Below, in pieces: positions 1 to 7,813 of a DNA stretch of 15,962 nucleotides. A model generated the notes under the pieces. That model was not told the DNA's origin. It did not search any database and saw only the letters and a list, made by a program, of their open reading frames with translations. The stretch lies in assembly GCA_002307215.1 (NCBI GenBank), contig DBTU01000027.1, positions 1 to 15,962 of the forward strand. The letters run 5' to 3'. A program made the position numbers and the translations under genes. How positions within the stretch are numbered: the first letter of the stretch is position 1; the number at the start of each line of letters is the position of its first letter. The stretch is from Lachnoclostridium sp. UBA1308. Its GTDB lineage: Bacteria; Bacillota; Clostridia; Lachnospirales; Lachnospiraceae.

Positions 1-7
1 GTTGTGA

Positions 8-514
<507 letters not shown>

Positions 515-1204
515 ATGGATTCTGTGGAAATTAAAACCCGATTATATCGTTTTGGTGCTGATCTATGTGGAATAGCAAATGTCGATCGATTTGAAGATGC
601 TCCGAAAGGTTTTCACCCAAAAGATGTATTACCTACCTGCAAATCTGTGATAGTCTTTGCCAACAGATTTCTTGCAGGAACACTAAGCTGTAATACAACT
701 GTGCCGTATACAATTGTCAGAAATGTTTTATCGGATAGAATGGATAAAATAGCAGTACAGTTTTGTTCGGATTTAGAAAAGCAGGGGATAATTGCTGTTC
801 CTACCGGGACAAATGGTCCAACGGAATATGATAAGAATACGGGAAGATATAGAAATATAGTCTCAGCAAAACATTCAGCTCAGTGTGCCGGATTAGGTGT
901 GATAGGAAAGAATACATTGCTGATTACCCCTGAATTCGGAAATATGGTTTGGTTAAGTGTCGTCTTAACAGAGCTCGAATTGAAAGCCGACAGCATACTT
1001 GAAGAAAGCTTTTGTAATAACTGTAATTTATGTATTGACATATGCCCGGTACAAGCACTTGGACAGGCAGAAATGAAACAAACAACCTGCTGGGATTATG
1101 CCTTTGGCGGAGAAAACGACGGCGAATGGAAGATAAAGTGCCATAGATGCAGAGACATCTGCCCACATTGTTACGGCAAAACAAACTTGAATATGAAACG
1201 ATGA
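515..1204 (+). CDS. QueG-like double [4Fe-4S] cluster protein (epoxyqueuosine reductase family)
   Basis: A 229-residue soluble iron-sulfur protein resembling the conserved core of epoxyqueuosine reductase QueG and related putative corrinoid-dependent reductases. Residues 117-154 (AKHSAQCAGLGVIGKNTLLI onward) match the QueG signature region. Cys167, 170, 173 and 177 form a CxxCxxCxxxCP ferredoxin motif. Cys192, 209, 212 and 216, plus Cys219, can supply the second cluster. Family knowledge: QueG reduces epoxyqueuosine to queuosine in tRNA using a cobamide and two [4Fe-4S] clusters. At 229 residues this protein is far shorter than classical QueG (about 340-380) and lacks the HEAT-like C-terminal tRNA-binding part. 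Many short clostridial homologues carry the same label without proven activity. I start at ATG 515 because AAAGGAG at 500-506 sits 8 nt upstream; an in-frame ATG at 485 has no site. It stands alone, followed by a hairpin. Confidence 0.75.
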   Translation: MDSVEIKTRLYRFGADLCGIANVDRFEDAPKGFHPKDVLPTCKSVIVFANRFLAGTLSCNTTVPYTIVRNVLSDRMDKIAVQFCSDLEKQGIIAVPTGTNGPTEYDKNTGRYRNIVSAKHSAQCAGLGVIGKNTLLITPEFGNMVWLSVVLTELELKADSILEESFCNNCNLCIDICPVQALGQAEMKQTTCWDYAFGGENDGEWKIKCHRCRDICPHCYGKTNLNMKR

Positions 1205-1244
1205 AACATGAAACTATGCGAAAGGATATAAGTATCATTCTAGG

Positions 1245-1290
1245 GACGGTAGCTGGCCGAAATGACAGTGATTGAATGCCGCTACCTGTC
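1245..1290 (+). terminator. Hairpin downstream of the QueG-like gene
   Basis: GGTAGC (1248-1253) plus GGC (1255-1257) pair with GCC (1278-1280) plus GCTACC (1281-1286), and GAC/GTC extends the stem at the base (1245-1247 with 1288-1290). It lies 40 nt past the stop codon, but there is no real T-run (TGTCTATGGATTG follows), so termination is only possible. The left flank TAGGGACG also opens the central hairpin of the palindrome at 1451, so the hairpin may instead be part of a REP-like repeat family. Confidence 0.4.
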
Positions 1291-1340
1291 TATGGATTGT
1301 TTTAGCATAATCAATTCAACGTAATATCAAAACGTAGATT

Positions 1341-1621
1341 GCTTGATCCTATCAGCGGAAGAACTACAACAAAAAACATGGATCAGGAGGATTTCGATAG
1401 AGCGCATATGACGAGTACGAGAAATTAATTACAGGTTAACACGAATGACCTAGGGACGAAACAGCCGGCTGTCTGAGGAACTTTAGTTCCGAGTTCCGGT
1501 GTTTCGTCCCTGTCCTGTCATTCATGTTAACCTGTTAGTAATTTCCGTACGAGGAGTCTAAGCTCTATGAAATCCTCCTGATTCATGTTTTTATCATAAC
1601 CTCAACCTGATAGGATCAAGC
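1341..1621. repeat. 281-bp imperfect palindrome, MITE-like element
   Basis: Nearly the whole segment folds on itself. GCTTGATCCTATCAG (1341-1355) is the perfect complement of 1607-1621. 1378-1402 pairs with 1563-1587 (CATGRATCAGGAGGATTTC with one mismatch and one indel). 1415-1449 pairs with 1517-1550 around CAGGTTAAC. GGGACGAAACA (1453-1463) pairs with TGTTTCGTCCC (1500-1510). The centre has its own hairpin, GGAAC (1478-1482) with GTTCC (1487-1491). There is no reading frame worth calling. It fills the convergent gap between the QueG-like gene and purH. The long fold with no coding capacity fits a non-autonomous transposable element or a folded RNA. I see no clear target-site duplication. 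It could also serve as a bidirectional transcription stop, since no other purH terminator is visible. Confidence 0.8.
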
Positions 1622-1650
1622 TTCAATATCTGTATCATATATTTCCATCA

Positions 1651-3204
1651 CTAGTGTTTGAAATGTCTCATTCCGGTGAAGATCATTGCGATTCCATACT
1701 CATTGCATTTTTTAATGGAGTCCTCATCCCTACCTGCACCGCCGGGCTGGATAATGGCCGTAATTCCGGCTTGATGTGCTGTTTCTACACAATCATCAAA
1801 CGGGAAGAAGGCATCGCTGGCAAGAACTGCTCCTTTGGTAATATCTGAACCAATTAATTCTTTGGCATGCTCAATGGACTGAATCGTAGGCCAAATACGA
1901 TTTACCTGCCCCGGGCCGATACCGATGGATTGTTTATCCTTAGCAAGGGCAATACCATTCGATTTTACAAACTTCACAACACGCCAGGCAAACTTTAGAT
2001 CCTCCATTTCCTTCTCGGAAGGAGAGCGGTCGGTTACCACCTTAAGTTCTTCTTCATTATATATTTTACTGTCTATTGTTTGGACAATTAATCCGCCGTT
2101 TACCTTCTTTAAGTCATAGGCATCTTCATCCTGTGGGACCTCGATATCAGAAAGTTGAAGCAATCGGATGTTCTTCTTTATAGTAAGTATCTCTAATGCT
2201 TCCTTCTCATAGGATGGAGCAACAACAACTTCAAGAAAGATTTCCTTCATCTCCTCAGCCATGGCTCTCGTAACTTCACGGTTGATGACCACAATTCCAC
2301 CGAAGATGGAAGTCTTGTCAGCATCATATGCTTTCTTCCAGGCATCATAGATATTCCGTGCGCTTCCTACACCGCACGGGTTACCATGCTTACAGGCAAC
2401 AACCGTAGGCTCACAAAATTCTTTCAGAAGCTCCAGGGCTCCGTTCGTATCATTAATATTATTAAAGGATAATTCCTTGCCGTGTAATTGAACTACATCC
2501 GTGATGGAACCCTTTTTCTTTCCGATTTCACGATAAAAGGCTGCTGACTGGTGAGGATTCTCACCATAACGCATATCTTGAACCTTTTCAAAGGTCATGG
2601 TCAACGTTTCGGGAAGCTCTTTATCATTTCTCTGCTTCTTGAGGTAATTTGCAATCATCGTATCGTAGGAGGAGGTATGCATGAAAACCTTCTGCATCAG
2701 ATAGAACTTGGTATCCAGTGAAACTTGTCTGTTTTCTTTCAGCTCTGTTAAAACCTTCTCATAGTCTATTGGATCAACAACAACTGCAACATCCTGATAA
2801 TTCTTTGCTGCGGAACGAAGCATTGTAGGCCCACCGATATCGATATTCTCTACTGCTTCTCCCCTTGTTACATGATCCTTTAAAATAGTTGCCTTAAACG
2901 GATACAGGTTAACAACAACGATATCTATTGTTTCAATATTTAAATCCTTTAACTGCTTCATATGGGATGGATTACTTCTCATGGCGAGTAAGCCGGCATG
3001 TACTGCCGGATGAAGTGTCTTAACACGTCCGTCCAGACATTCAGGAAATCCGGTCAATTCAGATATCTCGATTGCAGGAACACCTGCTTCCTTCAATTTG
3101 CCATAGGTTCCTCCGGTGGAAATAATTTCAGTACCTAACGCTACTAATTCTTTGGCAAACTCAACAATTCCTGTTTTGTCCGATACACTGATTAATGCTC
3201 TCAT
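1651..3204 (-). CDS. purH: Bifunctional AICAR transformylase / IMP cyclohydrolase PurH
   Basis: A cytosolic enzyme for the last two steps of de novo purine synthesis: formyl transfer from 10-formyl-THF to AICAR, then ring closure of FAICAR to IMP. At 517 residues it is the normal family length. The N-terminal cyclohydrolase (MGS-like) domain shows STGGT (29-33), HPAVHAGLLA (65-74), NLYPF (99-103) and IDIGGPTMLRSAAKN (121-135). The AICAR transformylase domain starts near 210 with RYGENPHQ (212-219) and carries the catalytic Lys-His pair in CKHGNPCGVG (271-280, K272/H273), SDAFFPFDD (463-471) and IQPGGAG (485-491). GAAGGAG sits 7 nt before ATG 3204. The gene is monocistronic here, not part of a pur operon. 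I see no guanine riboswitch or PurR-box pair in its leader and no convincing promoter boxes. The 281-bp palindrome begins about 30 nt past its stop. Confidence 0.97.
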   Translation of the reverse strand: MRALISVSDKTGIVEFAKELVALGTEIISTGGTYGKLKEAGVPAIEISELTGFPECLDGRVKTLHPAVHAGLLAMRSNPSHMKQLKDLNIETIDIVVVNLYPFKATILKDHVTRGEAVENIDIGGPTMLRSAAKNYQDVAVVVDPIDYEKVLTELKENRQVSLDTKFYLMQKVFMHTSSYDTMIANYLKKQRNDKELPETLTMTFEKVQDMRYGENPHQSAAFYREIGKKKGSITDVVQLHGKELSFNNINDTNGALELLKEFCEPTVVACKHGNPCGVGSARNIYDAWKKAYDADKTSIFGGIVVINREVTRAMAEEMKEIFLEVVVAPSYEKEALEILTIKKNIRLLQLSDIEVPQDEDAYDLKKVNGGLIVQTIDSKIYNEEELKVVTDRSPSEKEMEDLKFAWRVVKFVKSNGIALAKDKQSIGIGPGQVNRIWPTIQSIEHAKELIGSDITKGAVLASDAFFPFDDCVETAHQAGITAIIQPGGAGRDEDSIKKCNEYGIAMIFTGMRHFKH

Positions 3205-3383
3205 GATAAATCTCCTTCTCTTCCTCGTAATTTATAAAATACTTGCAAGCATACCTGCGATCCATGTTGCAAGACATATACTAAAAATGTTCAAATTAAT
3301 CCACTTGAAATTCTACACTAATAAAAAAATGATTTCAATACATAATTACTTATGTATCTTATCTTTATTTCTTATATATGTCA

Positions 3384-3466
3384 GTTACAGTTCAGTCAAG
3401 AGATGCATCCGGACTGAAAAAAAAATTCTCAGTCTTGCCACTATTCTTGCCGGGCTGAACTGTAGC
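3384..3466. repeat. Dispersed inverted-repeat element, copy 1
   Basis: The element is bounded by GTTACAGTTCAG (3384-3395) and CTGAACTGTAGC (3455-3466), which are complementary at 11 of 12 positions. An inner GACTGA/TCAGTC hairpin (3412-3417, 3429-3434) surrounds an A-run. The left half recurs at 15889-15930: both copies share GTTACAGTTCAG, then GAGATGYATCCGGACTG and a run of A. Two copies 12.5 kb apart in unrelated intergenic regions suggest a short mobile or REP-like repeat rather than a gene-specific regulator. It lies in the leader region of purH, about 180 nt upstream of the start. Confidence 0.7.
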
Positions 3467-3514
3467 ATGTGTTAAGCTCGCTATACATAAATGTGTTAAG
3501 CTCGGTATGTATAA
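3467..3514. repeat. 24-bp tandem duplication
   Basis: Two adjacent 24-bp units, 3467-3490 and 3491-3514, are identical at 21 positions; both begin ATGTGTTAAGCTCG. They sit directly against the inverted-repeat element and just upstream of the promoter of the DUF1461 gene. A paired operator site is possible, but simple duplication is equally likely. Confidence 0.75.
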
Positions 3515-3520
3515 ATCCTG

Positions 3521-3549
3521 TTGCATTCGCCTTCAAATTATACTATAAT
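3521..3549 (+). promoter_or_regulatory. Sigma-A type promoter for the DUF1461 gene
   Basis: TTGCAT (3521-3526) and a perfect TATAAT (3544-3549) are separated by 17 bp. The predicted start near 3556 leaves a leader of about 60 nt before the gene at 3618. The 24-bp tandem repeat ends 6 bp upstream of the -35 box. Confidence 0.65.
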
Positions 3550-3617
3550 TCGTAAGAAGCCCAATACTTTTTAAACATGCACATGACATATATTGTTAGC
3601 TTTTTGGGGGAGATTAA

Positions 3618-4289
3618 ATGAAACATTTTAAAATTACTGATTTATTGATTGGCATCCTATTTACATTATTATTCATTTCCATAGGAGTGGTTTTTACAAT
3701 TAATTTCAGACCACTATATTATATGGATATTAAGACACTTCATATCGAAGCCTTCTCCGGGCTTACTAAGGATGTCATTTTACAAAATTATAATGCCTTA
3801 ATTGACTACTCCTCACCCTTTTATCGAGGTAATCTGGCATTCCCCACCCTACCTGCTTCTGCAAGCGGACTGAGTCATTTTGCAGAAGTCAAAGTACTTT
3901 TTACTGATTTTTATATACTCGGTGCCATAACATTAGTAATGGGAATTTTCATCATAATCCACAAATCAAAGGTCAAGGACTACAGTTATCTTCTTGTTTC
4001 CGCCATTACCGCAATTGTACTGCCCTTGCTTCTTTCAATTTTTATGAGTCTTGATTTTGATCGCACCTTTATTATATTCCATAAGATCTTTTTTAACAAT
4101 AGTGACTGGTTGTTTGATCCCGTCACTGATCCGGTGATTAATATCTTGCCGGATGCCTTCTTTATGCACTGTGCCATACTGATTATATTAACAGTCCTTT
4201 TATTCAGCCTTGCCTTTATCCTTGTTTATTTTTATGAGAAAAAGCATTTTAGCATAAAATATCGTAAAAACAAGGGGTTAAAATTGTAA
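3618..4289 (+). CDS. lit: TIGR01906/DUF1461 membrane protein, probable lipoprotein intramolecular transacylase Lit
   Basis: A 223-residue integral membrane protein with four predicted helices at about 8-29, 98-114, 122-144 and 184-207. Long outside loops lie between helices 1 and 2 and between 3 and 4. The family signature is clear: LHIEAFSGLTKDVILQNYNA (41-60), FYRGNL (68-73), and FHKIFFNNSDWLFDP (154-168) followed by ILPDAFF (176-182). Family knowledge, from memory: DUF1461 members in Enterococcus faecalis and Bacillus cereus are Lit, which moves an acyl chain from the diacylglyceryl group to the N-terminal Cys of lipoproteins, giving a lyso-form less visible to TLR2. That this homologue does the same is inference. 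GGGGGAG (3606-3612) precedes ATG 3618 by 5 nt. It has its own promoter; pyk follows in the same direction after about 125 nt. Confidence 0.7.
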   Translation: MKHFKITDLLIGILFTLLFISIGVVFTINFRPLYYMDIKTLHIEAFSGLTKDVILQNYNALIDYSSPFYRGNLAFPTLPASASGLSHFAEVKVLFTDFYILGAITLVMGIFIIIHKSKVKDYSYLLVSAITAIVLPLLLSIFMSLDFDRTFIIFHKIFFNNSDWLFDPVTDPVINILPDAFFMHCAILIILTVLLFSLAFILVYFYEKKHFSIKYRKNKGLKL

Positions 4290-4299
4290 TTATTGAATA

Positions 4300-4327
4300 T
4301 TGATTTACAATTTAATTATGATATGAT
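4300..4327 (+). promoter_or_regulatory. Candidate promoter for pyk
   Basis: TTGATT (4300-4305), 16 bp, TATGAT (4322-4327). An overlapping alternative is TTGAAT (4293-4298), 18 bp, TATGAT (4317-4322). The gap after the DUF1461 stop has no terminator hairpin, so read-through from the upstream gene is also possible. Confidence 0.4.
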
Positions 4328-4414
4328 GACTAACAAATACTATTATTTTAAGAATATAAATAATTCTGTCATATATTTTGACATGCTGTATTATGCAGCA
4401 GAATGGAGATGAAG

Positions 4415-5842
4415 ATGAGAAGAACAAAAATAATCTGTACACTTGGACCCGCTACCGAAAGCGAGAAGCTAATAAAGGAGCTTATGCTTTCCGGTATGGA
4501 TGTTGCAAGGTTTAACTTTTCACATTCCGATCACGAATACCATTTATCTAACCTAAAGAAGGTTGAAAAGATTCGGAAAGAGCTTGGCATTTCTGTGGCC
4601 ACTTTACTAGATACCAAGGGACCTGAGATTCGTATCGGAACCTTTAAGGATAACAAGAAGGTTGATTTAAAGGAAGGCCAGAAATTCATCTTTACCACCA
4701 GAAATATTGAAGGTGATGAAAACCAGGTATCCATCAGTTATCCCAATCTGATTTATGATATTGAAGTGGGTAACAAAGTATTGATTGATGACGGCTTGAT
4801 TGAAACTGTCGTGATGGAGGTTACAGGTACAGATATTATCTGCAAAGTAAAAAATAATGGATCCATTTCCAACCGTAAGGGTGTAAACGTCCCCGGAGTT
4901 AATCTGACAATGCCCTTTATCAGTGATAAGGATCGCGAGGATATCCTGTTTGGTATTGAACATCAATTTGATTTTATCGCTGCTTCCTTTGTAAGAACAG
5001 CAGAAGATGTAAAAGAAATCCGTAAGATGTTAAATAAGCACAATTCCAAAACCAAAATTGTTGCTAAGATTGAGAATTTTCAGGGTGTTCAAAATATTGA
5101 TGAAATCATTGAAGCTGCAGATGCGATCATGATTGCACGTGGTGATATGGGGGTTGAAATTCCATATGAAGAAGTTCCGGTCATTCAGAAAATGATTATT
5201 AAGAAGGTATACAACAGCAACCGGCAGGTTATTACAGCCACCCAGATGTTGGATTCCATGATGAAGAACCCTCGTCCTACAAGAGCCGAGACCACCGATG
5301 TTGCAAATGCAATTTATGACGGCACCAGTGCAATCATGCTATCCGGAGAAACTGCTGCCGGAGATTATCCGGTTGAGTCAGTAAAAGCAATGGTTAAGAT
5401 TGCCGAGCGCGCTGAAGCTGATATTGATTACAAGAAACGTTTCCGAATCCTTGAATCTTGCCAGGAGCCGGATATCACAGATGCTATTTCACGTGCTACG
5501 GTTACTACAGCTCATGATTTGAACGCCAAGATGATTATTACCGTTACCACCTCAGGTAAGACTGCCCGCGTCATTTCACGTTACCGCCCGGCATGCATGA
5601 TTCTGGGATGTACCACTGATCCGGTCGTATATCGTCAACTTAATCTGTCCTGGGGTGTCACCCCTCTATTGATTAATCTAGAACATGATACCTTCGTACT
5701 GTTTGATCATGCCGTACAGGCTGTCGAGAGGGCCGGTTATCTAAAAGATGGAGAACTTGCCATACTTACTGCAGGTTTACCGCTTGGAATGTCCGGAACC
5801 ACCAATATTATTAAGGTTCAGATTGCCGGAAGTGAATTCTAA
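4415..5842 (+). CDS. pyk: Pyruvate kinase
   Basis: Catalyses the last step of glycolysis in the cytosol: phosphoenolpyruvate + ADP to pyruvate + ATP. The 475 residues contain TKIICTLGPAT (4-14), the B domain between about 70 and 170, the catalytic lysine in KIEN (K218), the Mg/PEP motif MIARGDMGVE (239-248, with E220 and D244), and TATQMLDSM (274-282). A C-terminal effector domain has TTSGKTARVISRYRP (378-392) and the loop GLPLGMSGTTN (454-464). It lacks the extra PEP-utiliser domain that makes many Bacillus enzymes about 585 long. Three in-frame ATGs occur at 4403, 4409 and 4415. I take 4415 because GGAG (4405-4408) lies 6 nt before it and the protein then begins MRRTKIICTLGP, as usual for the family. 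A strong hairpin follows the stop. Confidence 0.97.
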   Translation: MRRTKIICTLGPATESEKLIKELMLSGMDVARFNFSHSDHEYHLSNLKKVEKIRKELGISVATLLDTKGPEIRIGTFKDNKKVDLKEGQKFIFTTRNIEGDENQVSISYPNLIYDIEVGNKVLIDDGLIETVVMEVTGTDIICKVKNNGSISNRKGVNVPGVNLTMPFISDKDREDILFGIEHQFDFIAASFVRTAEDVKEIRKMLNKHNSKTKIVAKIENFQGVQNIDEIIEAADAIMIARGDMGVEIPYEEVPVIQKMIIKKVYNSNRQVITATQMLDSMMKNPRPTRAETTDVANAIYDGTSAIMLSGETAAGDYPVESVKAMVKIAERAEADIDYKKRFRILESCQEPDITDAISRATVTTAHDLNAKMIITVTTSGKTARVISRYRPACMILGCTTDPVVYRQLNLSWGVTPLLINLEHDTFVLFDHAVQAVERAGYLKDGELAILTAGLPLGMSGTTNIIKVQIAGSEF

Positions 5843-5854
5843 ACATAAATAATT

Positions 5855-5898
5855 ACCATAAGGCCTTACTCTTGTTTATATCAGGAGTAAGGCCTTAT
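5855..5898 (+). terminator. Terminator hairpin of pyk
   Basis: ATAAGGCCTTACTC (5858-5871) is the perfect complement of 5885-5898. The stem can extend by T-G, T-A and G-C pairs to about 17 bp, closing a 7-nt loop. It starts 15 nt after the pyk stop. The downstream U-tract is poor (CTGCATCTCTT), so its strength comes from the stem. Confidence 0.75.
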
Positions 5899-6021
5899 CT
5901 GCATCTCTTACCATGTTTCACACTAACAAACATAGCCGCATTGGGCTAGAAACACAATACTAAACATGATCAGAATATAAAAATGAAGTTCCAATGGAAT
6001 TTATTTTTATTTTCCTAATGG

Positions 6022-6040
6022 CTCGCATGATTTTTGCGAG
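6022..6040 (-). terminator. Small hairpin behind the amidase gene
   Basis: CTCGCA (6022-6027) pairs with TGCGAG (6035-6040) across a 7-nt loop, 13 nt past the stop of the minus-strand amidase. No T-run follows on the minus strand. It is a weak terminator candidate placed in the convergent pyk/amidase gap. Confidence 0.35.
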
Positions 6041-6052
6041 ACTATTTTCACT

Positions 6053-6742
6053 CTAATATTCTAACTTTTCTTTCATCGCATCATTCTTAAAGATTTCCCA
6101 AGCATCCTCATGCTCAACAAAATATAACGGACAAAGCTTACCTGTTACATCATAATGCCTGATAATATCCTTTTTATCCAGATCGAATTCCGTACAAAGA
6201 GCGGCAACTAGCGAAACAAGAGATTCATAGGTTTCCTCGCTGAACTTTCCTGTCTCGTCAAGATGACAACATTCAATCGACACTGTATCTTTATTTCTAT
6301 CATTGGAGGCATAGGAAATCTCTGTAAGCGGTATACACTGAATGATTTCACCTTCAATTCCAATGATATAATGGCTACTGGCATAGATTGTCTGACTCTC
6401 GGCCAATCCTTGAAAATAATTTCTGTTATTTTCAGCTGTAGAGCCGGGATTAGCGGTATAGTGAACCACAATCCCGTTAATCCGCCTTAAGCTTTTCTGT
6501 GGTCGTGAGTAGGGATTGGGTGTCAGATACTCCACTTTGATCGGCTCACTATTCGATAGCGTCATGGTGATGGTATCTTTACCTTTATTATTTGAGATAA
6601 AGTGTTTCACAATATAATTAGTTAATAGCAGCCCTGAACCTGACAACACAGTAACTATTAGTAAAATTAATAAGGTTTTGATTACAGTCCTTTTGAAACG
6701 CCTTTTTCGGCGCCACTCCTCTTTTGTCATTATTTTTCTCAT
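6053..6742 (-). CDS. Membrane-anchored N-acetylmuramoyl-L-alanine amidase (Amidase_2/PGRP fold)
   Basis: A 229-residue cell-wall enzyme predicted to cut the bond between N-acetylmuramic acid and L-alanine of peptidoglycan on the outer face of the membrane. A very basic N-terminus (MRKIMTKEEWRRKRRFKR) is followed by one hydrophobic helix at about 20-44 with no signal peptidase site that I can see, so it should stay anchored as a type II protein. The catalytic domain starts near 88: VVHYTANPG (92-100) gives zinc ligand H94, SSHYIIG (122-128) is the usual second core strand, SIECCH (155-160) follows, and RHYDVTGKLCP (195-205) supplies H196 and C204. The three zinc ligands H, H and C are thus present. 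The start overlaps the stop of the kinase-like gene by ATGA (6739-6742), implying translational coupling. The upstream AGGAAG lies close to the start. Confidence 0.88.
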   Translation of the reverse strand: MRKIMTKEEWRRKRRFKRTVIKTLLILLIVTVLSGSGLLLTNYIVKHFISNNKGKDTITMTLSNSEPIKVEYLTPNPYSRPQKSLRRINGIVVHYTANPGSTAENNRNYFQGLAESQTIYASSHYIIGIEGEIIQCIPLTEISYASNDRNKDTVSIECCHLDETGKFSEETYESLVSLVAALCTEFDLDKKDIIRHYDVTGKLCPLYFVEHEDAWEIFKNDAMKEKLEY

Positions 6743-7557
6743 CGTCTTCCTATCTTACTACCTTTTAATAATTCTTTTATTTCTCTAAGCAGTGCATTCT
6801 TCTCGGATTTTGGAACCCATTCGATCAGTCTCGCAGCCGCTATGACAATTCTCCAGCTCTCGACCTCTTCTTTTTGCAATCCTGATAATCTTACATACTG
6901 CTTGATATATGCATCAGCTAAGGATTTACGCATTCTACCGACAACGAATTTAATTATTATCGGCATATGCTCAGGTAATGTAGCGTCTTTAAGTAATAAC
7001 ATGGTTCTTGCAACATCAGCAGCCGGTGTACCAGCAGAAGCAGTCATCCAGTCCAAAATATAATAGTTTCCTTCTACACCCATAATATTCCCCGGGTGAA
7101 AATCCCCGTGACATAGGGCATCACCCTCCGGAAGCTGTTCCAAAAGGTCTAGTATTGCCAGCTTCTGACCTTCACTCAACTGATCCGTATGCCTGATACT
7201 CCACTCCAAGTTTTCTTTATACTTAGGAATTTCCAATCCAAAGCACTGGTGAATCTGGTAATGAATATCCGCCAACTGCTCTGCATATTTGGCACATCTG
7301 AGTGGATTTCTCATTATTAATTCCGTGAAAGAGGCTCCAATTGCCCGTTCATAGATAATTCCCCTTCTGTCCTCCAACTCAATAAAGTTCAGAGCCTTCG
7401 GAACCGGTAACCCCTGATTCCCGATTACCTTACTGATTTGATACTCCTTCTCTATTCCTTCATAGGGAAATTCCTTACGAAATAACTTGAGTATTTCTTT
7501 ATCTCCCCATGCATATACTTCCGCTGTATTTCCTTCTCCAATCAACTGCCCTTTCAT
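6739..7557 (-). CDS. APH-family phosphotransferase (aminoglycoside/choline kinase-like)
   Basis: A 272-residue soluble enzyme with the protein-kinase-like fold of the APH family. Visible parts are a glycine-rich loop LIGEGNTAEVYAW (5-17), the ATP-binding lysine in ILKLFRKE (22-29), the Brenner motif CHGDFHPGNI (149-158, catalytic D152, N157), and the metal-binding YYILDWMTASAGTPAADVAR (165-184, D169). The substrate cannot be told from sequence: homologues act on small hydroxylated molecules, and most genomic copies have no tested role in drug resistance. An open frame runs back to ATG 7647 (302 residues), but I choose ATG 7557. GGAG lies 6 nt before it, the glycine-rich loop then starts at the usual distance, and the extra 30 residues look like leader RNA. 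It forms a two-gene unit with the amidase through an ATGA overlap, which hints at a cell-envelope connection (inference). Confidence 0.82.
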   Translation of the reverse strand: MKGQLIGEGNTAEVYAWGDKEILKLFRKEFPYEGIEKEYQISKVIGNQGLPVPKALNFIELEDRRGIIYERAIGASFTELIMRNPLRCAKYAEQLADIHYQIHQCFGLEIPKYKENLEWSIRHTDQLSEGQKLAILDLLEQLPEGDALCHGDFHPGNIMGVEGNYYILDWMTASAGTPAADVARTMLLLKDATLPEHMPIIIKFVVGRMRKSLADAYIKQYVRLSGLQKEEVESWRIVIAAARLIEWVPKSEKNALLREIKELLKGSKIGRR

Positions 7558-7632
7558 CGAAATCTCCATTCCCTCCGAATCACCACAAATCGGTGCGTCA
7601 GTGCATTTTCCCATCGGTTCACTTACAATACA

Positions 7633-7672
7633 GAACATTTCAGGCAATGTTCCTTTGAGAACCTGTACAGGT
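7633..7672 (-). promoter_or_regulatory. Two inverted repeats in the kinase/amidase leader
   Basis: ACCTGTACAGGT (7661-7672) is a perfect 12-bp palindrome, placed about 8-19 nt after the predicted transcription start. GAACATT (7633-7639) and AATGTTC (7646-7652) form a second repeat with a 6-nt gap. The first looks like a repressor operator placed to block the promoter; the second could be an operator half-site pair or an RNA hairpin. Neither matches a regulator I can name. Confidence 0.4.
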
Positions 7673-7685
7673 ATAATTTTCCTTT

Positions 7686-7714
7686 ATTCTACGTAAACGA
7701 AGAGGGAAAGTCAA
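7686..7714 (-). promoter_or_regulatory. Sigma-A type promoter for the kinase/amidase unit
   Basis: Read on the minus strand: TTGACT (7714-7709), a 17-bp spacer and TAGAAT (7691-7686). The predicted start near 7679 leaves a leader of about 120 nt before ATG 7557. This favours the short start of the kinase-like gene, since the longer form would begin only about 30 nt into the transcript. Confidence 0.65.
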
Positions 7715-7813
7715 TTAAAATTGGATTAAGAATTCTAAATTTGCATACCGTTCAGCCTACAATGTCATTTAGTTAACTTAGGCTAAGTTCAACTTTTATC
7801 AGCTATTCATAAT

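Noticed and set aside
1205..1220. Triple ATGAAAC repeat at the end of the QueG-like gene (1193-1214)
   Set aside because: Three 7-bp copies with a one-base gap are too short to support anything beyond chance or minor slippage.
3205..3617. Purine riboswitch or PUR box upstream of purH
   Set aside because: I found none of the conserved purine aptamer core segments and no paired PurR-like boxes; the only structures are the dispersed repeat and the 24-bp duplication.
7558..7647. N-terminal extension of the APH-like kinase from ATG 7647
   Set aside because: It overlaps inverted repeats of the leader, has a poorly spaced binding site and adds residues ahead of the usual glycine-rich loop.
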